A stretch of 64,000 nucleotides of DNA from Rhytidiadelphus loreus (GCA_947034895.1 OX344764.1:61485348-61549347); one strand, 5' to 3'; numbered from the stretch's first letter, positions 50,984 through 62,134 are shown. Notes: a model not told the origin generated them from the sequence alone. Numbers and translations: made by a program.

Positions 50984-51384
50984 GTATGAAAGTTCTGTCC
51001 AAGACGCTGTTCCTCAATTCGAGTGGGGCGACGTCGTTCTCGGCAGAGAATACACTCCTTATAGACGATACCCCGGAGAAGGGGGTCTGTAACGAGAGAG
51101 GAAACAATATCATTCTTGAGACTTGGAATCACGAGAAACGGAGGGATAACTTCCTATTGGAAGACCTCCTGCCGTGGCTCCGTCGTCTCGTCATGGATTG
51201 TCAACCGGGGAGACTCAGAGAGTACGTCGAGGCCAACCGGATTGGCAGGATGCCGCTTGGCGCTAGTGACTACAATCACCAGCAGATTGTTGATGCCATG
51301 AAAGAGTCCGCCTCGAAGTTAGGAATGCGCTACGACCTTCCTGCGGAAAATCTAGTCATAGGACGAGGCCGTCGTAGGACCTAG
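50984..51384 (+). pseudogene. HAD/FCP1-like gene, 3' part after the CACTA insertion
   Basis: From 50987 the host frame resumes (ATG AAA GTT CTG), following TGT at 39524-39526 once the element and one GTA are removed. It encodes NTLLIDDTPEKGVCN, HAD motif IV (the D-D pair is present), and NFLLEDLLPWLRRL, common in FCP1-like proteins. It ends RGRRRT with TAG at 51382-51384. Together with exon 5 this makes a complete HAD-like fold whose motif I reads D-L-N rather than D-x-D, a variant known in plant FCP1-like proteins. Confidence 0.75.
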
Positions 51385-51586
51385 TGTAGGTCATGAACTC
51401 GAATGTATTTATATATTTTACAATCTCTGTATGCGACATTCGTTTGTAAATGCATTCGTCAATTTTTTTGTTCTTGCTATCTTTCCTGGGTCTACTTCTC
51501 TACGTCAATCTGTGTTTGCACCTGCTTCTTTTTAGTCAACTGATAAATTCTGCATGGGATATGTCTTTGATTTATTGGTCATGCAG

Positions 51587-52501
51587 GTCAGAGATGCCTT
51601 CTACCAGTCTCTATCTCCAGCGCGGATGGTGACTAGGAGTCTCCGGTCTGGCTCGGAACAATCACTCTCGAGGGGATCCAAGGGGGGTGGAGGGAGCTGT
51701 GGTCCCGCGCCAGTATCCAAGCCTTTTATGCTACGCTCAGCGGCAGACGCAGCATCGACGGCATTGGATTACTCAAAGGGGGACATAGAGGACGGTGTGG
51801 TGGACAGTCCTCCGAGTCGAGGGCCGGGGAGGACCCCCATTTGTTCACCCTCCCCGTTGAAAAGGACATCGTCTAATCGAGGAGGATCGTTCTCGCCTTC
51901 TTCGCGACCTAATACCGCAACGAACAGGAAACTGAACTTGCCAATCGGTGAGACTACTAGGCATCCTCGACCCGAAAATGATGTCCCAGACTCTACTGCG
52001 CCTCTATTCATCCAGTTCAAGAATAAGAAGCGCAATGCTAACTCCGAAGGGGCGACAAAGAGTGAGCACATTGCCCGGTGGTCCGACTCTCAGTTGCTTC
52101 GGGTCGAGGATATCCTACCTCAGCATTCAGTGTCTGTGGGATGTAGGCGACTGCCTTCTAGCGACTCTCTCTTCCGCCAGAGGATAATCAGAGACCAACG
52201 GCGCTCTCTCAACTCCGCTACATTGCATGGGAGTGGATCTCCCAGCACATGTTTTGTCCACATGTCCGGGGCGAAACCGCCTTCTGGTGCGTCTAGGTCC
52301 TTTTCGACTTTAGAGGTTCCTGAAGTTCCCCACAAGTCAAAGCGCTTTGCCTGTCGATCTCAAAGTGTCGGCCTCTCTGGTGGAGTGCGTGGCAGAAGTG
52401 AGTTCCACTATCATTCTCGAAGTGAGGACATCTTCGAAGGCCTAAAGAAGCTCAAATCAATGGAAGCACTGCAGGGCAATGCAGCATCCTCGGTTCCATA
52501 A
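51587..52501 (+). CDS. Serine-rich unknown ORF, possible last exon of the same gene
   Basis: Follows a GGTCATGCAG acceptor and stays open to a TAA at 52499-52501. The product (about 304 residues) is basic, rich in serine, arginine and proline, and low in hydrophobic residues (RSGSEQSLSRGSKGGGG, SPSSRPNTATNRK). No domain is recognised. A partial GTCGAGGATATCC dyad-like word lies inside it. I could not find a donor that joins it in phase to the HAD exon, whose own stop is at 51384. So it is either an exon of an alternative transcript or a separate small gene of the 32-kb element. Confidence 0.45.
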   Translation, partial: VRDAFYQSLSPARMVTRSLRSGSEQSLSRGSKGGGGSCGPAPVSKPFMLRSAADAASTALDYSKGDIEDGVVDSPPSRGPGRTPICSPSPLKRTSSNRGGSFSPSSRPNTATNRKLNLPIGETTRHPRPENDVPDSTAPLFIQFKNKKRNANSEGATKSEHIARWSDSQLLRVEDILPQHSVSVGCRRLPSSDSLFRQRIIRDQRRSLNSATLHGSGSPSTCFVHMSGAKPPSGASRSFSTLEVPEVPHKSKRFACRSQSVGLSGGVRGRSEFHYHSRSEDIFEGLKKLKSMEALQGNAASSVP

Positions 52502-52950
52502 TCAATTCCTCATAGCTCTCGTCTATGAATCTCTTTACTATTAATAGCATCGGTAAATAGTACATATACAATCAATTTTGAAAAGTAGAGTGCTCCATGT
52601 ATAGTAGGCTTCGTCATTTTCACATAGATGAAGTGAATGGAACGATACTTGTCACACTTCATTTACCATTGCTTACAATGGTGACATATTTCTTGTGCAT
52701 CTGAACACATATATATCACCAAAATTATTGAACGTGAATGGACTCCATTTTCTATTGTACTTTGTTTGGAGTCGTAGTGTATTATGCTTAAACTGTGAGC
52801 ACTAAATTCTGCGAGATAAATCTTTTCACTGGAACTATTTGGTTTCGTGGTACACAATATATCTCTACCATTCCTTTCAGTTGGGCTTCAGATCATTGGG
52901 TGAACCCTGGAACTTCAACTTCCACTTCCAAAAGTCTCAAAATGACCATT

Positions 52951-52975
52951 TTGTCTCAATTTAATGAATAAGGCC
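52951..52975 (-). repeat. Right terminal inverted repeat of the 32-kb element
   Basis: Ends ...TCAATTTAATGAATAAGGCC, exact complement of 21050-21074 over 25 bp. It is followed by the right 8-mer TTATGGAA at 52,976-52,983. Confidence 0.85.
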
Positions 52976-52983
52976 TTATGGAA

Positions 52984-55270
52984 ATATAAATCCGTAGACT
53001 CTTTAAAGGTTTCACATTCAACCTTTCCATTGATTTTCATTGTATCCCTTACAAGGAATTGAAGTGTGCCTCAATGTAAATGACACATGGGGTACATCAT
53101 AATGAGGTTTTCCAAACACTCATTGAACTCAAGTGCTACATTTATGGGGTTTTAAAAACACTTATGTTAGTGAAAGCCAAATGAGGATTATTTGAAGGCA
53201 TGGCCTAATATTATATTCCAAGTAACTACTAGTAGGTATTCATGAGCAATCATATAAATTTTGTATGAGTGCTTCCATTGCTTTTAGTGTTCCAATAATG
53301 GGATATTGGGATTGCCATGAAAGAACATAAATTTCACAACATGATTTTTTTTTAAATGCATTTCATATGCTGCAATGATTCATTTTATAGTATATTGTTG
53401 TCGTTCTACACGTTAAAGGTACATGTACAGACTTATGATTCTTCCATGAACCTCAAATATTTTAATTCGGTATTATAGGTTAATGTAGTGATTAAAGTTT
53501 TTGGAATACTTCTAACTTTTACATCTTTTTTCTGCATTCTATAACGTAGAAATACTACACTCACATTTCTAAATAAGGAGTTTAGGGATACTAGACTCAC
53601 ATACAAAATCTTTTTTTTAAAAGACCTATGATCCTTTATATTTTTTAAGTGCATGAATTTTAAATTCAAACAAATGAATATGGGAAAGAAGAAAAAATAC
53701 AATTTGTAGAAGTTATAAAGCATCTGAAGACCTTTGGTATATGATACTTTTAGGATTGGATTGTGCATAAAAATTTGAAGCCTAAATAGAAATCAAACAT
53801 GATTTCAGAAAGCCATCACTTATGTTTTAAGTTACTTCAAGTATTCTACATTCTATCATATTAATATGAAAAAGAAAGAAAAATATAGAGGATCATGGCT
53901 CTTTTGAAGTAATATGAAGATTTTCAATTCTTATAAATTTGTTGACTATGAAAAAAATGTGAAGCCTATATGGACTGTGGAATACTTATAATTCACTATT
54001 TATGTATTGTCACGTACGTATACGACCCACAACTAAATGATTCCAACAATTATAAATCCTTGGGATATTTGTGTCTTCCATATCGTTTTCGTTCATTCAT
54101 ATACAAATTCCATGAGTTCATCATTTTGTAAGTCTCTTAGATCATTTCAATTCTCCAAAATATTTGCATGATGTCAAGAAATTGCTACAAAGTCTATGTT
54201 ACAATTTTTTATTACAAAGAACATTTCAATTCTCCAAATATTTGCATGAATATCAAGAAATTGCTAGAAAGTCTATGTTAAGATTTTTTTTTAACAAGAA
54301 CATGTGTATTCTAAATTATGGAGACCTTGAATCCAATAACCACAACCCTAAACCCTAAATCCTAAGATCATCTATTCAAAAAAGGATCAGCATTTTCGGC
54401 ACTCCATAAGGTCAAGAAGGACTGAACTTGCATTCTGAAAAGGACTCAACAATCGCTTTCCCTAATTCCAGTCCACGTTAAATGTACGGATCCTAAACCA
54501 GGAATGCGTTTACTTTCTGGCACTATTCATCAGCGTCTTATAGGGAAAAGATATTCCTCTCCAGATTTGGCCCGTGACTTCCACCTTTTCCCGCTGAAAA
54601 TATCCCGCCCATGTGCGATGCTCTGTCTCCTCAGCAGCGAAACTTTTCCGTGCCATTCATGAGTTCGGCATTTGTGTCTCCACCCATTATTCTTCATGCC
54701 GTTCATCGAGGTTCGCAACTTTCTTCTAACTTCGCCTTCCATTTTGTTGATTTTCGTCCATTTTTGTAGCTCTCATTGACACGCTAGTGTATGGGGTTTG
54801 ACTGAACGGCTGCTCATTCTCAATTCGGGAATTGCGGTAGGTTTTTAGATCTCGAAGTGAATGCATTGTACCACGCAGAGGTTTCGCATTTCGTGATTGA
54901 ACATTTATGTTTTCCAGTGCTCTGGTCAGGTGTCGGAATGGGAGATTGCAGCGTAGAATTTACAGAACTCTCATTGCATTTTTCCAACTCCCATTGCATT
55001 CTTTCAATCCCTCACACAGTATTGTACGCATCGTACCGTACAGTGGTTTCGCAATGCTTGAGTGAAAGCTACGGTTTTGGAGTACTCTGACAAAGCCTCG
55101 TAATGGATATGGCACTGAAATATTACTCCATTTGCATTATGGGTTTCCAATCCTTCACATTGTGTGTATGGTGGACTTCACGTAATACTCACAGAGTAGT
55201 TTTCAGTCCTCTGATAATTACTCCGGGTTTTCCGGAAGAATGATTATTAATCGTGAATCATATAAATTCA
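52984..55270. other. AT-rich flank without a supported gene
   Basis: Contains a tandem duplication of about 81 bp (copies near 54,143 and 54,224, sharing CATTTCAATTCTCCAAA and GAAATTGCTA.AAAGTCTATG). Just after it is a telomere-like run AACCCTAAACCCTAAATCC at about 54,343-54,361. ORFs at 53,433, 54,530 and 54,857 are short and featureless. Confidence 0.65.
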
Positions 55271-55284
55271 ATCCAAGAATTTTA

Positions 55285-55580
55285 GTCTGAAATTCAACTC
55301 GACTCGAGTTAACAACATCACCACAGCATAACAGTAATGAATAACTCTGTATCCAGTTCAACTCGGCTCGAGTTGAATATCTCCTCCCCTAATGAATTTA
55401 ATATATTAACTGTAATTAAAAAATATAAATGCACCACTGTTTACGTACTATTTAACTCGGCTCGAGTTGAATAGATACCTTCAGATTGTGATTTGGTTTC
55501 TGTGAAAAAAGATGTTGATAATACCCATCCTTGATACTTATTAATGGATCTCCTCTTTTAACTCGACTCGAGTTGAAAGG
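55285..55580. repeat. Dyad array TCAACTCGASTCGAGTTGA
   Basis: Four copies at about 55,292, 55,356, 55,450 and 55,557: for example TTCAACTCGGCTCGAGTTGA and TTAACTCGACTCGAGTTGAA. The core TCGASTCGA or a one-base variant (TCGGCTCGA) is the same as in the 24.6-38 kb family, but the arms differ. No associated gene is recognised in the window. Confidence 0.85.
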
Positions 55581-55755
55581 CTGTCCTGTATATTGTGATG
55601 GAATGATGGTCATTGGGGATATGAATTTGTTTCCAATCTTAATTTAATGAAAGATTGTACGGATTGAACTATGACACCTAGTTAATAATTTATAATCAGT
55701 GACTGTAATGGTCAGCATGTGAATGACGATTCTAACTTTACAGTTTCTAGATATG

Positions 55756-58212
55756 TGTGAGCCCCAAATTCGTCACTTGGGACTCATTGTTTTCTTTTTT
55801 TTAGTTTATTACAAATTAAGGCATAAAGTACTACAAAAAGTCCAAAAAAGAGTGTAGAACCAAAATAGGTATGTCACGTACCAGTATAGCATTTGGTCAT
55901 AAATAGCCTTTTATCCATAGATTATCCATAAAACCCACTAGTATATAGGTTAGAACCCGTAATTAGTGAAAAACAATAGGGCTACTAGGAACTTACCCAA
56001 AATAGCCCAAAACCTAGTGCATGTGACCATGATAGGCTAAATTAAGTCTTAGGAGAGTGAGGGAGGTCCCCACGTAAATCTCCAAAGATAGGTTCTAGTT
56101 TCCCCATTCCACCGACGAAACATTAGAAATCCAAATTGTTAGCTTGCAGGTGTTACTTGTTCCAGACAGGCCGCATGGAGGAATCCACAGCCGCCGGATA
56201 GTGTTCTCGGATTTGGAACATGTCGGGATGTCCACGGCAAAACCCATTCACCAAGATTCCCTCACATGTAAAAGATTCCCTGACTGCTAGTGATTCAACC
56301 GAAGTCAGTTTTCACCCCGCCACCAACTGTGTGCCAGAATAGCCTAAGAATTGGCACGTGGCTTGGGGGAATCCATGAGAGGTTCCCCAAAAAGTCTCGG
56401 TTTTTTCTGATCTCCAAAGGATCTTTTTCCGAGTAGTCAACCGCCAAAGGCCACGTTGGGAAATTCATGGAAAATACCCAGGCCGCAGTAAAATCTCACT
56501 AAAAATTAGACTAGCATCTTTTATGTTAATAACGCGCCCCGACAAATTTCATGGTGTTCCAATAGCGGGAAGCAGCCGAAACTGACAACATCCCCCCAAT
56601 TAATAATTACGACAGGATCTTTGCGGGGTTGACCGGCGTCCCGGGAGCGTACGAAGTCGGAATGAAGACATCAAGGAGCCTTTTCTTACTCCCTAGAGCC
56701 TCCCCAACAACCCTAGCTAGTTACCCAAGCCAAAAGAGATAAACCCCAAAAGTTAGGTTTTTACCCTTTTAATTGGCTCCAGTTGGCACTAGTTTCCGAT
56801 GGGTTTTTTGTGATAGAAATAGGGGGTAGGGGGTCTTTAAGACTAAAAATGGCATTCTGAAGCCATTGGCGCGATCCATTTGCAATTCCGAGCTAAACTC
56901 CAAAAGTTAGAGGTTAGGACCAGCGTAAAACCCAAAATTAGGTGAAAATCTCAAATTTGGATGAAAATCCGGATGGATGAGGTTCCTCGTCGAGGGGGGG
57001 AGTGGGCCCTTGGAAACCTATAAAAGGGGGCCCTTCTCTCTCCCAAAACACCCCCAATACTTGTTTTGGGTCCGTGGGTCCAAGTTATCTTGAAATTTTT
57101 GGAGTTTCAAGCCAAAAAACCTCTACGGTGTTTTCGGAGCACTTTTGGCTCCCATTGTCGTTTTATTTCAAGCTCTTTGAAGGTCCTTGAGGTCCTTCCA
57201 TCTTACCTTGTACTTGTTGCGAGTCAAGCGGGTTTCATCTACTTGCGTGTGTTTCCGTGTATCTTTTGTGTGTCTTGTACTAATCCTAAAGTTACCCCCC
57301 ACCGTACCTTGGCGATGCCACTTTGGAGGGCCTTTAGTATGTGAGTATTGCCTTGTTTATGCTTACTTTGGGGATTCGGTTGTCTCTTGTGCAAATCCTA
57401 ACCATAGTCACCCTTGCCGTGTTGTTTGTGAGTGGGTTCCACCGCCCTTGAGGCGGCAAAGCTTTGAACTTGTAACTTACCCTAGTCTTAGAGTGTGTGT
57501 CAAAAACAGGCCGTAGACGGTGAAGCTTTGGACTCGGGGGGCGTCACGAGTCTTAGAGTTGGTGTCAAAACCAATTCAACGGCGAAGCTTTGAACCCCCT
57601 ATTCTTTTGGTTCCAAAGTTTAGTTCCCAAGATCTTCTTGGGAAAAGCCAAAGTTTAGCCCCCAAGAGTGCCTAGGTGGTATACAAGTGTAGGGAGAAAC
57701 CCCGCCACTAGGCCGTTTGTTTTGCTAGTTGTTAAAATTTTGGTCTATCCCCCTAGGCGGCGAAGCTGTGACCCTGACCCGTCCAATTTAAAGTTGTGTA
57801 GTGGGTTCCCATACGGGAACTCGGAGAGTGAGGTTTGTAGTAAAAAGTGTGGGACCGGCCTTAGGTCCAGCCCAAGGAGGACAGCCCACAAGGGGACAGC
57901 CCGTAAGGGGGAGAGCAGTCAGCGCCCGTAAGGGGGAGAATAGTCAGCAGCCCGTAAGGGGAGAGCAATCAGAAGCCCGAAGGGTACAGCTCGTAAGGGT
58001 ACAACCCGTCGGGGTACAACCCATCGGGACAGCCCGTCAGGGTCTCGGGGGCCGGGTATCGGGGAAGCCAGTTCGGGGAAGCCAGTTTCGGGGAGGGCCA
58101 GGGAGTTGGGGAGTTCTAGGGGGGGGGGAGGAGAAATCCTTACCTCAACTAAATTCAGCACTACGGGACGATGCCCTGTGGGGCCCCACCACACTTTTTT
58201 GGGGGTTTTCAT
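55756..58212 (+). mobile_element. LTR-like region (uncertain)
   Basis: Begins TGTGAGCCCC and could end TTCATCACA, giving a TGTGA/TCACA inverted end pair. It contains a TATA box in front of a pyrimidine-rich stretch. Downstream are repeated GGCGAAGCTTTGAAC-type words (57,450-57,600) and AGCCCGTAAGGGG repeats (57,900-58,000). The overall composition resembles a long retrotransposon LTR. Against it: flanking bases (GATATG versus CTAAGG) show no target duplication, and no primer-binding site follows. Boundaries are therefore provisional. Confidence 0.35.
57018..57027 (+). promoter_or_regulatory. Candidate TATA box
   Basis: CTATAAAAGG stands 10-30 bp before a CTTCTCTCTCCC pyrimidine patch, a typical core promoter layout. 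It lies inside the LTR-like region. Confidence 0.4.
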
Positions 58213-58836
58213 CACACTAAGGTTGAAAACCGGGAGTCTAGTTAAGGACTAACGAAAGACCAACTCAAGGCTAAAGGAAGAAGGGGGGAAGAGAAGTCGC
58301 CATCCTACGCGTCCAAACCTGCACAAATGGGCAATTTCGTTAAAATGGCGGTATTCCATGTGCCATTTGTACATGGAAGTTTGGCAAAGTGCGATTTCTG
58401 AAACAGAGGGGTGTGGATTTCTTTGTAGGACTTGTAAGGAAGAAAGTGCCTTGAATTTTATATAGTTGTCAGAGTTTTGCATGAATACTTCCTAGTGTGG
58501 GCGCGGGAGATGTCGACCTCTAGAATGGAAGAAAAGCAAACATTGGATTACATTTTGGTTAGGAGTCATGATGTGCAGAAGTTTTAGAAGATCTTTAGAT
58601 TTGCATTGTTTCGGATTGTGAGGACCGCAAAGATTGAATTTGGAGTAGGGCCTGGAAGAACTTGTGTGGGAACTTGATTTTTTCACTTAAAAAAATTGGA
58701 GGGTACAAATGTCGATGAACATGCAAATGAGCACAATTTCTTGCATCTTTTGCCACTCTACTGACTTCTACAATGCACGGGAGCATTGTAAGCAACAAAA
58801 TTTTTTTTACCAAGAGCCCTCCGCCCTAAAAAAAAA
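58213..58836. other. 3' flank of the second DUF7869-like gene
   Basis: No gene and no clear repeat. If this gene belongs to a transposon, one end should lie here or slightly left; I could not find an inverted partner inside the window. Confidence 0.5.
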
Positions 58837-61800
58837 TCAAGAGCCTCGCTGTTCGTCCTCTGCAATTCGACGTAAATGATCCACTGCAAATTGGACTTGC
58901 TGACGGGGGGCAATGAAACTGTTCCCATCATTCTTCTTTGGTTTCCACGATGCCATTATACTGTCTGTAGAAATGTAGTCAGCCTTCTCGGCCGTACGAT
59001 CAACCCTCCATCTGAAATTGGTCTTCGTGTCCCAGCCTGCGTACAATCGTTGAGGGTCCTTCGACGCTCCGCATGGGGTGTGCCATTGCACCAAGACTTC
59101 ACGAAAGTGCTCCGCCGTTGGATCAAATTGCGGATTTTCAACTGCCCTAGCAAGCCACACGGGCTCTTCACAATCCAATCCGGGCCTCACAAAGAGGTAG
59201 AACCCCTCGCGGACATCGGTGACCACGTTGTATGCTGGTGGTGGCCTCCCCTCCAGAGTGCCAATGTAAGGATCATCCATGTCGACCTCCTCCCGCGTCC
59301 TTCCATCTTGCATTAAATCCGTCGTAAGATCCCCGGGTTGTCGAGTTCGAGGCCAAAATCCATGCCTCAATTTATTGGATTGAGGAAGATCTTCTTCGGC
59401 GCCACTGCCCAAGGCATTTCTCACTCCGGTCCAGTACATGATCAAGTGTGCAAGTCGGGCCTTGTACTCCAGTGGAGCGTCGTCTTGAGATATGTCCGTC
59501 CAATGTTGGATGTATCCATCGAGTCCACGCAAAATCTCTGCTTCGTTGGTCATTTTCTTTGGAGCTACGCACGACGGATCACCTTGGGGAAGGATCGGTT
59601 TGTGCTCTGCATCTTCCTTCCATAACTTCAAGCCCGCTTTGGGCAACCACGGGATGTCTGTACATGCCAGTTTGTATTGCATGATTGGCCAGCCCTTGTC
59701 ATCCATGAAGAATTTGTATTGCCTTCCGTTGGAGTGGCCCACGAGTTGCTGCTTCTTCATCCCAATAAACGGTTTGACGTAAGCTTTGAAATCGGGCACT
59801 TCTTCTACCAGGTGAGGAATGAAAGGAACTTGCTCCATTTTCATGTACGACTCCATCAACGACGGCAAAGTAGGATGGTCCTTTTCGCGGAGTTGTTGAC
59901 TCCACCGACCGAATGACGCATCCATGTCGTCGTGCGTGTGTCCCACAATCATGAAGGATACCACCACTTCTTTCACAATCCGCCTAGCCACCAAGAGGGA
60001 CCAAAAACAAAAGACGTATCTGTTCTTGTTTTCCCTCTAGGAGTTGTCCATTTGAATGTGTAACACCGGTGGCAATGGTGTGGATTCGATAGGTGGAAAC
60101 GGAATCTCTCCCAACGCATCCACACAGATATCGCTACCATTCAGCAACGCCCGATACAATTGCGTGCTACCGGATCCGCGAAACAATGATCGTGAAGACT
60201 TTGCAGGGGGGTCCTCCAAATCTCGCAACAACTTCGCCACCGATCCCACTGTGAAGTTGCTGTCGCTTTTAAAGACATCCAAATTGTAGTGTGCGTACTT
60301 GCCATCCCCGTGTCCGTGTGCAAAAATTCCTGACACCTTCACGGGTAACTTCATGAATCCATCTAGTGCCTTTGTTTTCCTCGCCAATGTGGGACATGCT
60401 GTTTTTGAATGGTCCATCTTGTCCTGCATGATGGATAGCAGTTGCTTCGGTCGTAATCTAGACAACTGCCTACTGCGGTAGTAGGCATGCCGACACGCTT
60501 CCTGCAAGAACAAGTGCTTCTCAAAACACCTTTGGATGCGACCATAGTCCTCTGACCCAGGTGCAAAAGATGCCCTCAATTGTTTCAAGTTGTCGCAAAT
60601 GCTACATCTCGCAAACGAGTCACCTCTTCCTTTGATGACGTATTCCGGAAAATGTTTTGTACGTATTTTACTAAAGCATGATTGCGACAAAGGGGACAGT
60701 CCGAGTTCCTCGTTCGCCTGCAAACAAAGCCGACCAGACAACCAGTAAAGTAAGTGACTTGTGCCTAAAATATGTTCCCACATTATTCCTTTTCAGAGAA
60801 ATGGATGGAAAATGTAACACAGGGAGTTACATATTTCCCGAAATCTCTATGAATTACTTCAGGACTTCTTTACACTTCGACGGTTCTAGGTCCCTACTTT
60901 CAATAGACATGAATGGACCATACATTCTTCTATCATTTGATCGATAGCAAGTGACCGAGAGTTGTCTTTCATACTCAATGGAAACCCATGTGTGATGCCG
61001 AGTGCATGTCCCATTCCTACCTCATTCACACTCGCCAAGAACTGCTTCCATTCCGTACCCGATGGAAGAACTTTTAAGCCCACCCTTTCGCCGGTAGGCA
61101 ACGTGCGAGACAAATGGGGCATGTGGTCGGCCGTTGCTTCCAGTAATGAGCACAAAGTCTCGATGCCCTGAACAGTGGCACTTCTCAATTTCGTCCTCTT
61201 CAGGTTGCCATGAGGACCACCTCTGACGCCGAAATCTGCCCTAGCCTTATATCTTTGAAACGTGCGGAGAGGGATGTTGTGAAGAATCCGCCAAGCACGT
61301 AGACAAATGTCTATGCCCTCCACGGTGACAAGCTTCTTCCCCCTTCCAACTTCTTCATGAAATGCTCTGTGCACATCCAGATTTTTGCTAGACTTGACTT
61401 TAAAGGACTGCATGTGCATTTCCGTGCGAAGCATACGGATCGTCGAAGGACGAAACTTTCGAATGCACTCCATGTCGCAGCAGAGTTCTGTGAAAACCTC
61501 TGCGATAGATTCATACGACACCATCTGTGTCCTCCGATCCACCAATGCGGCAGCACGGGTTCTCCTATCGTAGCGGTACTTCCGAACGCCTGTCCTTTTC
61601 CGATTTCCCTGTAGCTCTTCATCCATAGCAACTCGTTTACGAGCATGGTCGTACATACTAACATACCCATTTTGCCCGTGATAAAACACTTGGCGCATAG
61701 GCCAACGCAGACACATGTCCCCAGCATTGGGGTCCCCATTCTGAACTTCCAGTACAACAATGCCCACGTCGTCCTTACCCAACCTGTTCCTCCCATCAAT

Positions 61801-62134
61801 GCAAGTGTTTGGGTCAGCAGTGATGATGATCACTTCCGCGAAGTCCGAGCCGTCCGCGTGTCGTGCGAGTAGGGCCTTACCAGACCATCCGTCGCGGGCA
61901 ATGCCTTCGCAATCCGGAATGGGACTAGTGTCCTCGTCCTCCGCGGCAACTGCCTCCAAGTCCACATCTTCCTCTTCACATTCTTCGAAACCCTGAGCGT
62001 CGAAGGATTCACGAATGACATTTGCACGATGTAAGCGAAACGAAACGAAGACTTGCGAACGATAGAAAAATCAAGATGGGCTCGATAAAAAAACGCTGCA
62101 CCTCGTCACCGTCGGATTCACTAGAAGAAGTCAT
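58837..62134 (-). pseudogene. Second DUF7869-like candidate transposase gene with one in-frame TAG
   Basis: Exons in reading order: from ATG 62134 (MTSSSESDGDEV) to an uncertain donor near 62,060; 61992-61021; 60717-58837, ending TGA. The 60718-61020 intron has a GTAGGA donor and TTTGCAG acceptor, joining LASVNE to ANEELGLS. Blocks match the 21.6-kb gene: CSICDNLKQLRA, IMQDKMDHSKTA, AHGHGDGKYAHYNLD, QMDNS..., VGHTHDDMDASFGRWS. One TAG at 60037-60039 interrupts DNS and RENKNR, at a position where the paralogue has serine. The rest, over about 1,000 residues, is open, so the copy is nearly intact. I infer an RNase-H-like D-D-D/E transposase-type core. Its upstream DNA carries a different dyad family, so the two paralogues probably belong to distinct element families. 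Confidence 0.72.
60718..61020 (-). other. Intron of the second DUF7869-like gene
   Basis: A 303-bp phase 0 intron with GT..AG borders. The ORFs that run into it are read-through of the flanking exons. Confidence 0.75.

Larger units (their letters stand above)
21050..52975. mobile_element. Putative ~31.9-kb DNA transposon with 25-bp TIRs and 8-bp TSD
   Basis: The left end starts GGCCTTATTCATTAAATTGA (TIR 21050-21074). The right end is its exact reverse complement (52951-52975) over 25 bp, diverging at base 26. Flanking 8-mers match with one mismatch. Further ATTAAATTGAGACT-like words recur just inside the left end (about 21,120-21,175), as in subterminal repeats. Inside are a minus-strand DUF7869-like gene, a satellite array, and a divergent plus-strand gene with a HAD-like domain. 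One dyad family is shared by the 5' regions and introns of both genes, supporting one unit. An 11.5-kb CACTA element is nested within, so the original length was about 20.5 kb. An 8-bp duplication is known for hAT-like and KDZ-like superfamilies, but the protein is neither hAT nor a KDZ member I can recognise. Unit status is inferred from TIR, TSD and motif sharing. Confidence 0.72.

Noticed and set aside
57187..57516. 109-codon ORF and neighbours at 57.0-58.2 kb
   Set aside because: They lie in repeat-rich LTR-like DNA and have no recognisable domain.
55756..58230. Complete LTR retrotransposon
   Set aside because: No gag-pol frames, no primer-binding site after the presumed LTR end and no target duplication.
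5204..60039. Reassigned genetic code with TAG as a sense codon
   Set aside because: TAG also serves as the apparent final stop of several frames (21,586; 50,258; 51,384), TAA and TGA interruptions and frameshifts occur too, so plain decay is simpler.
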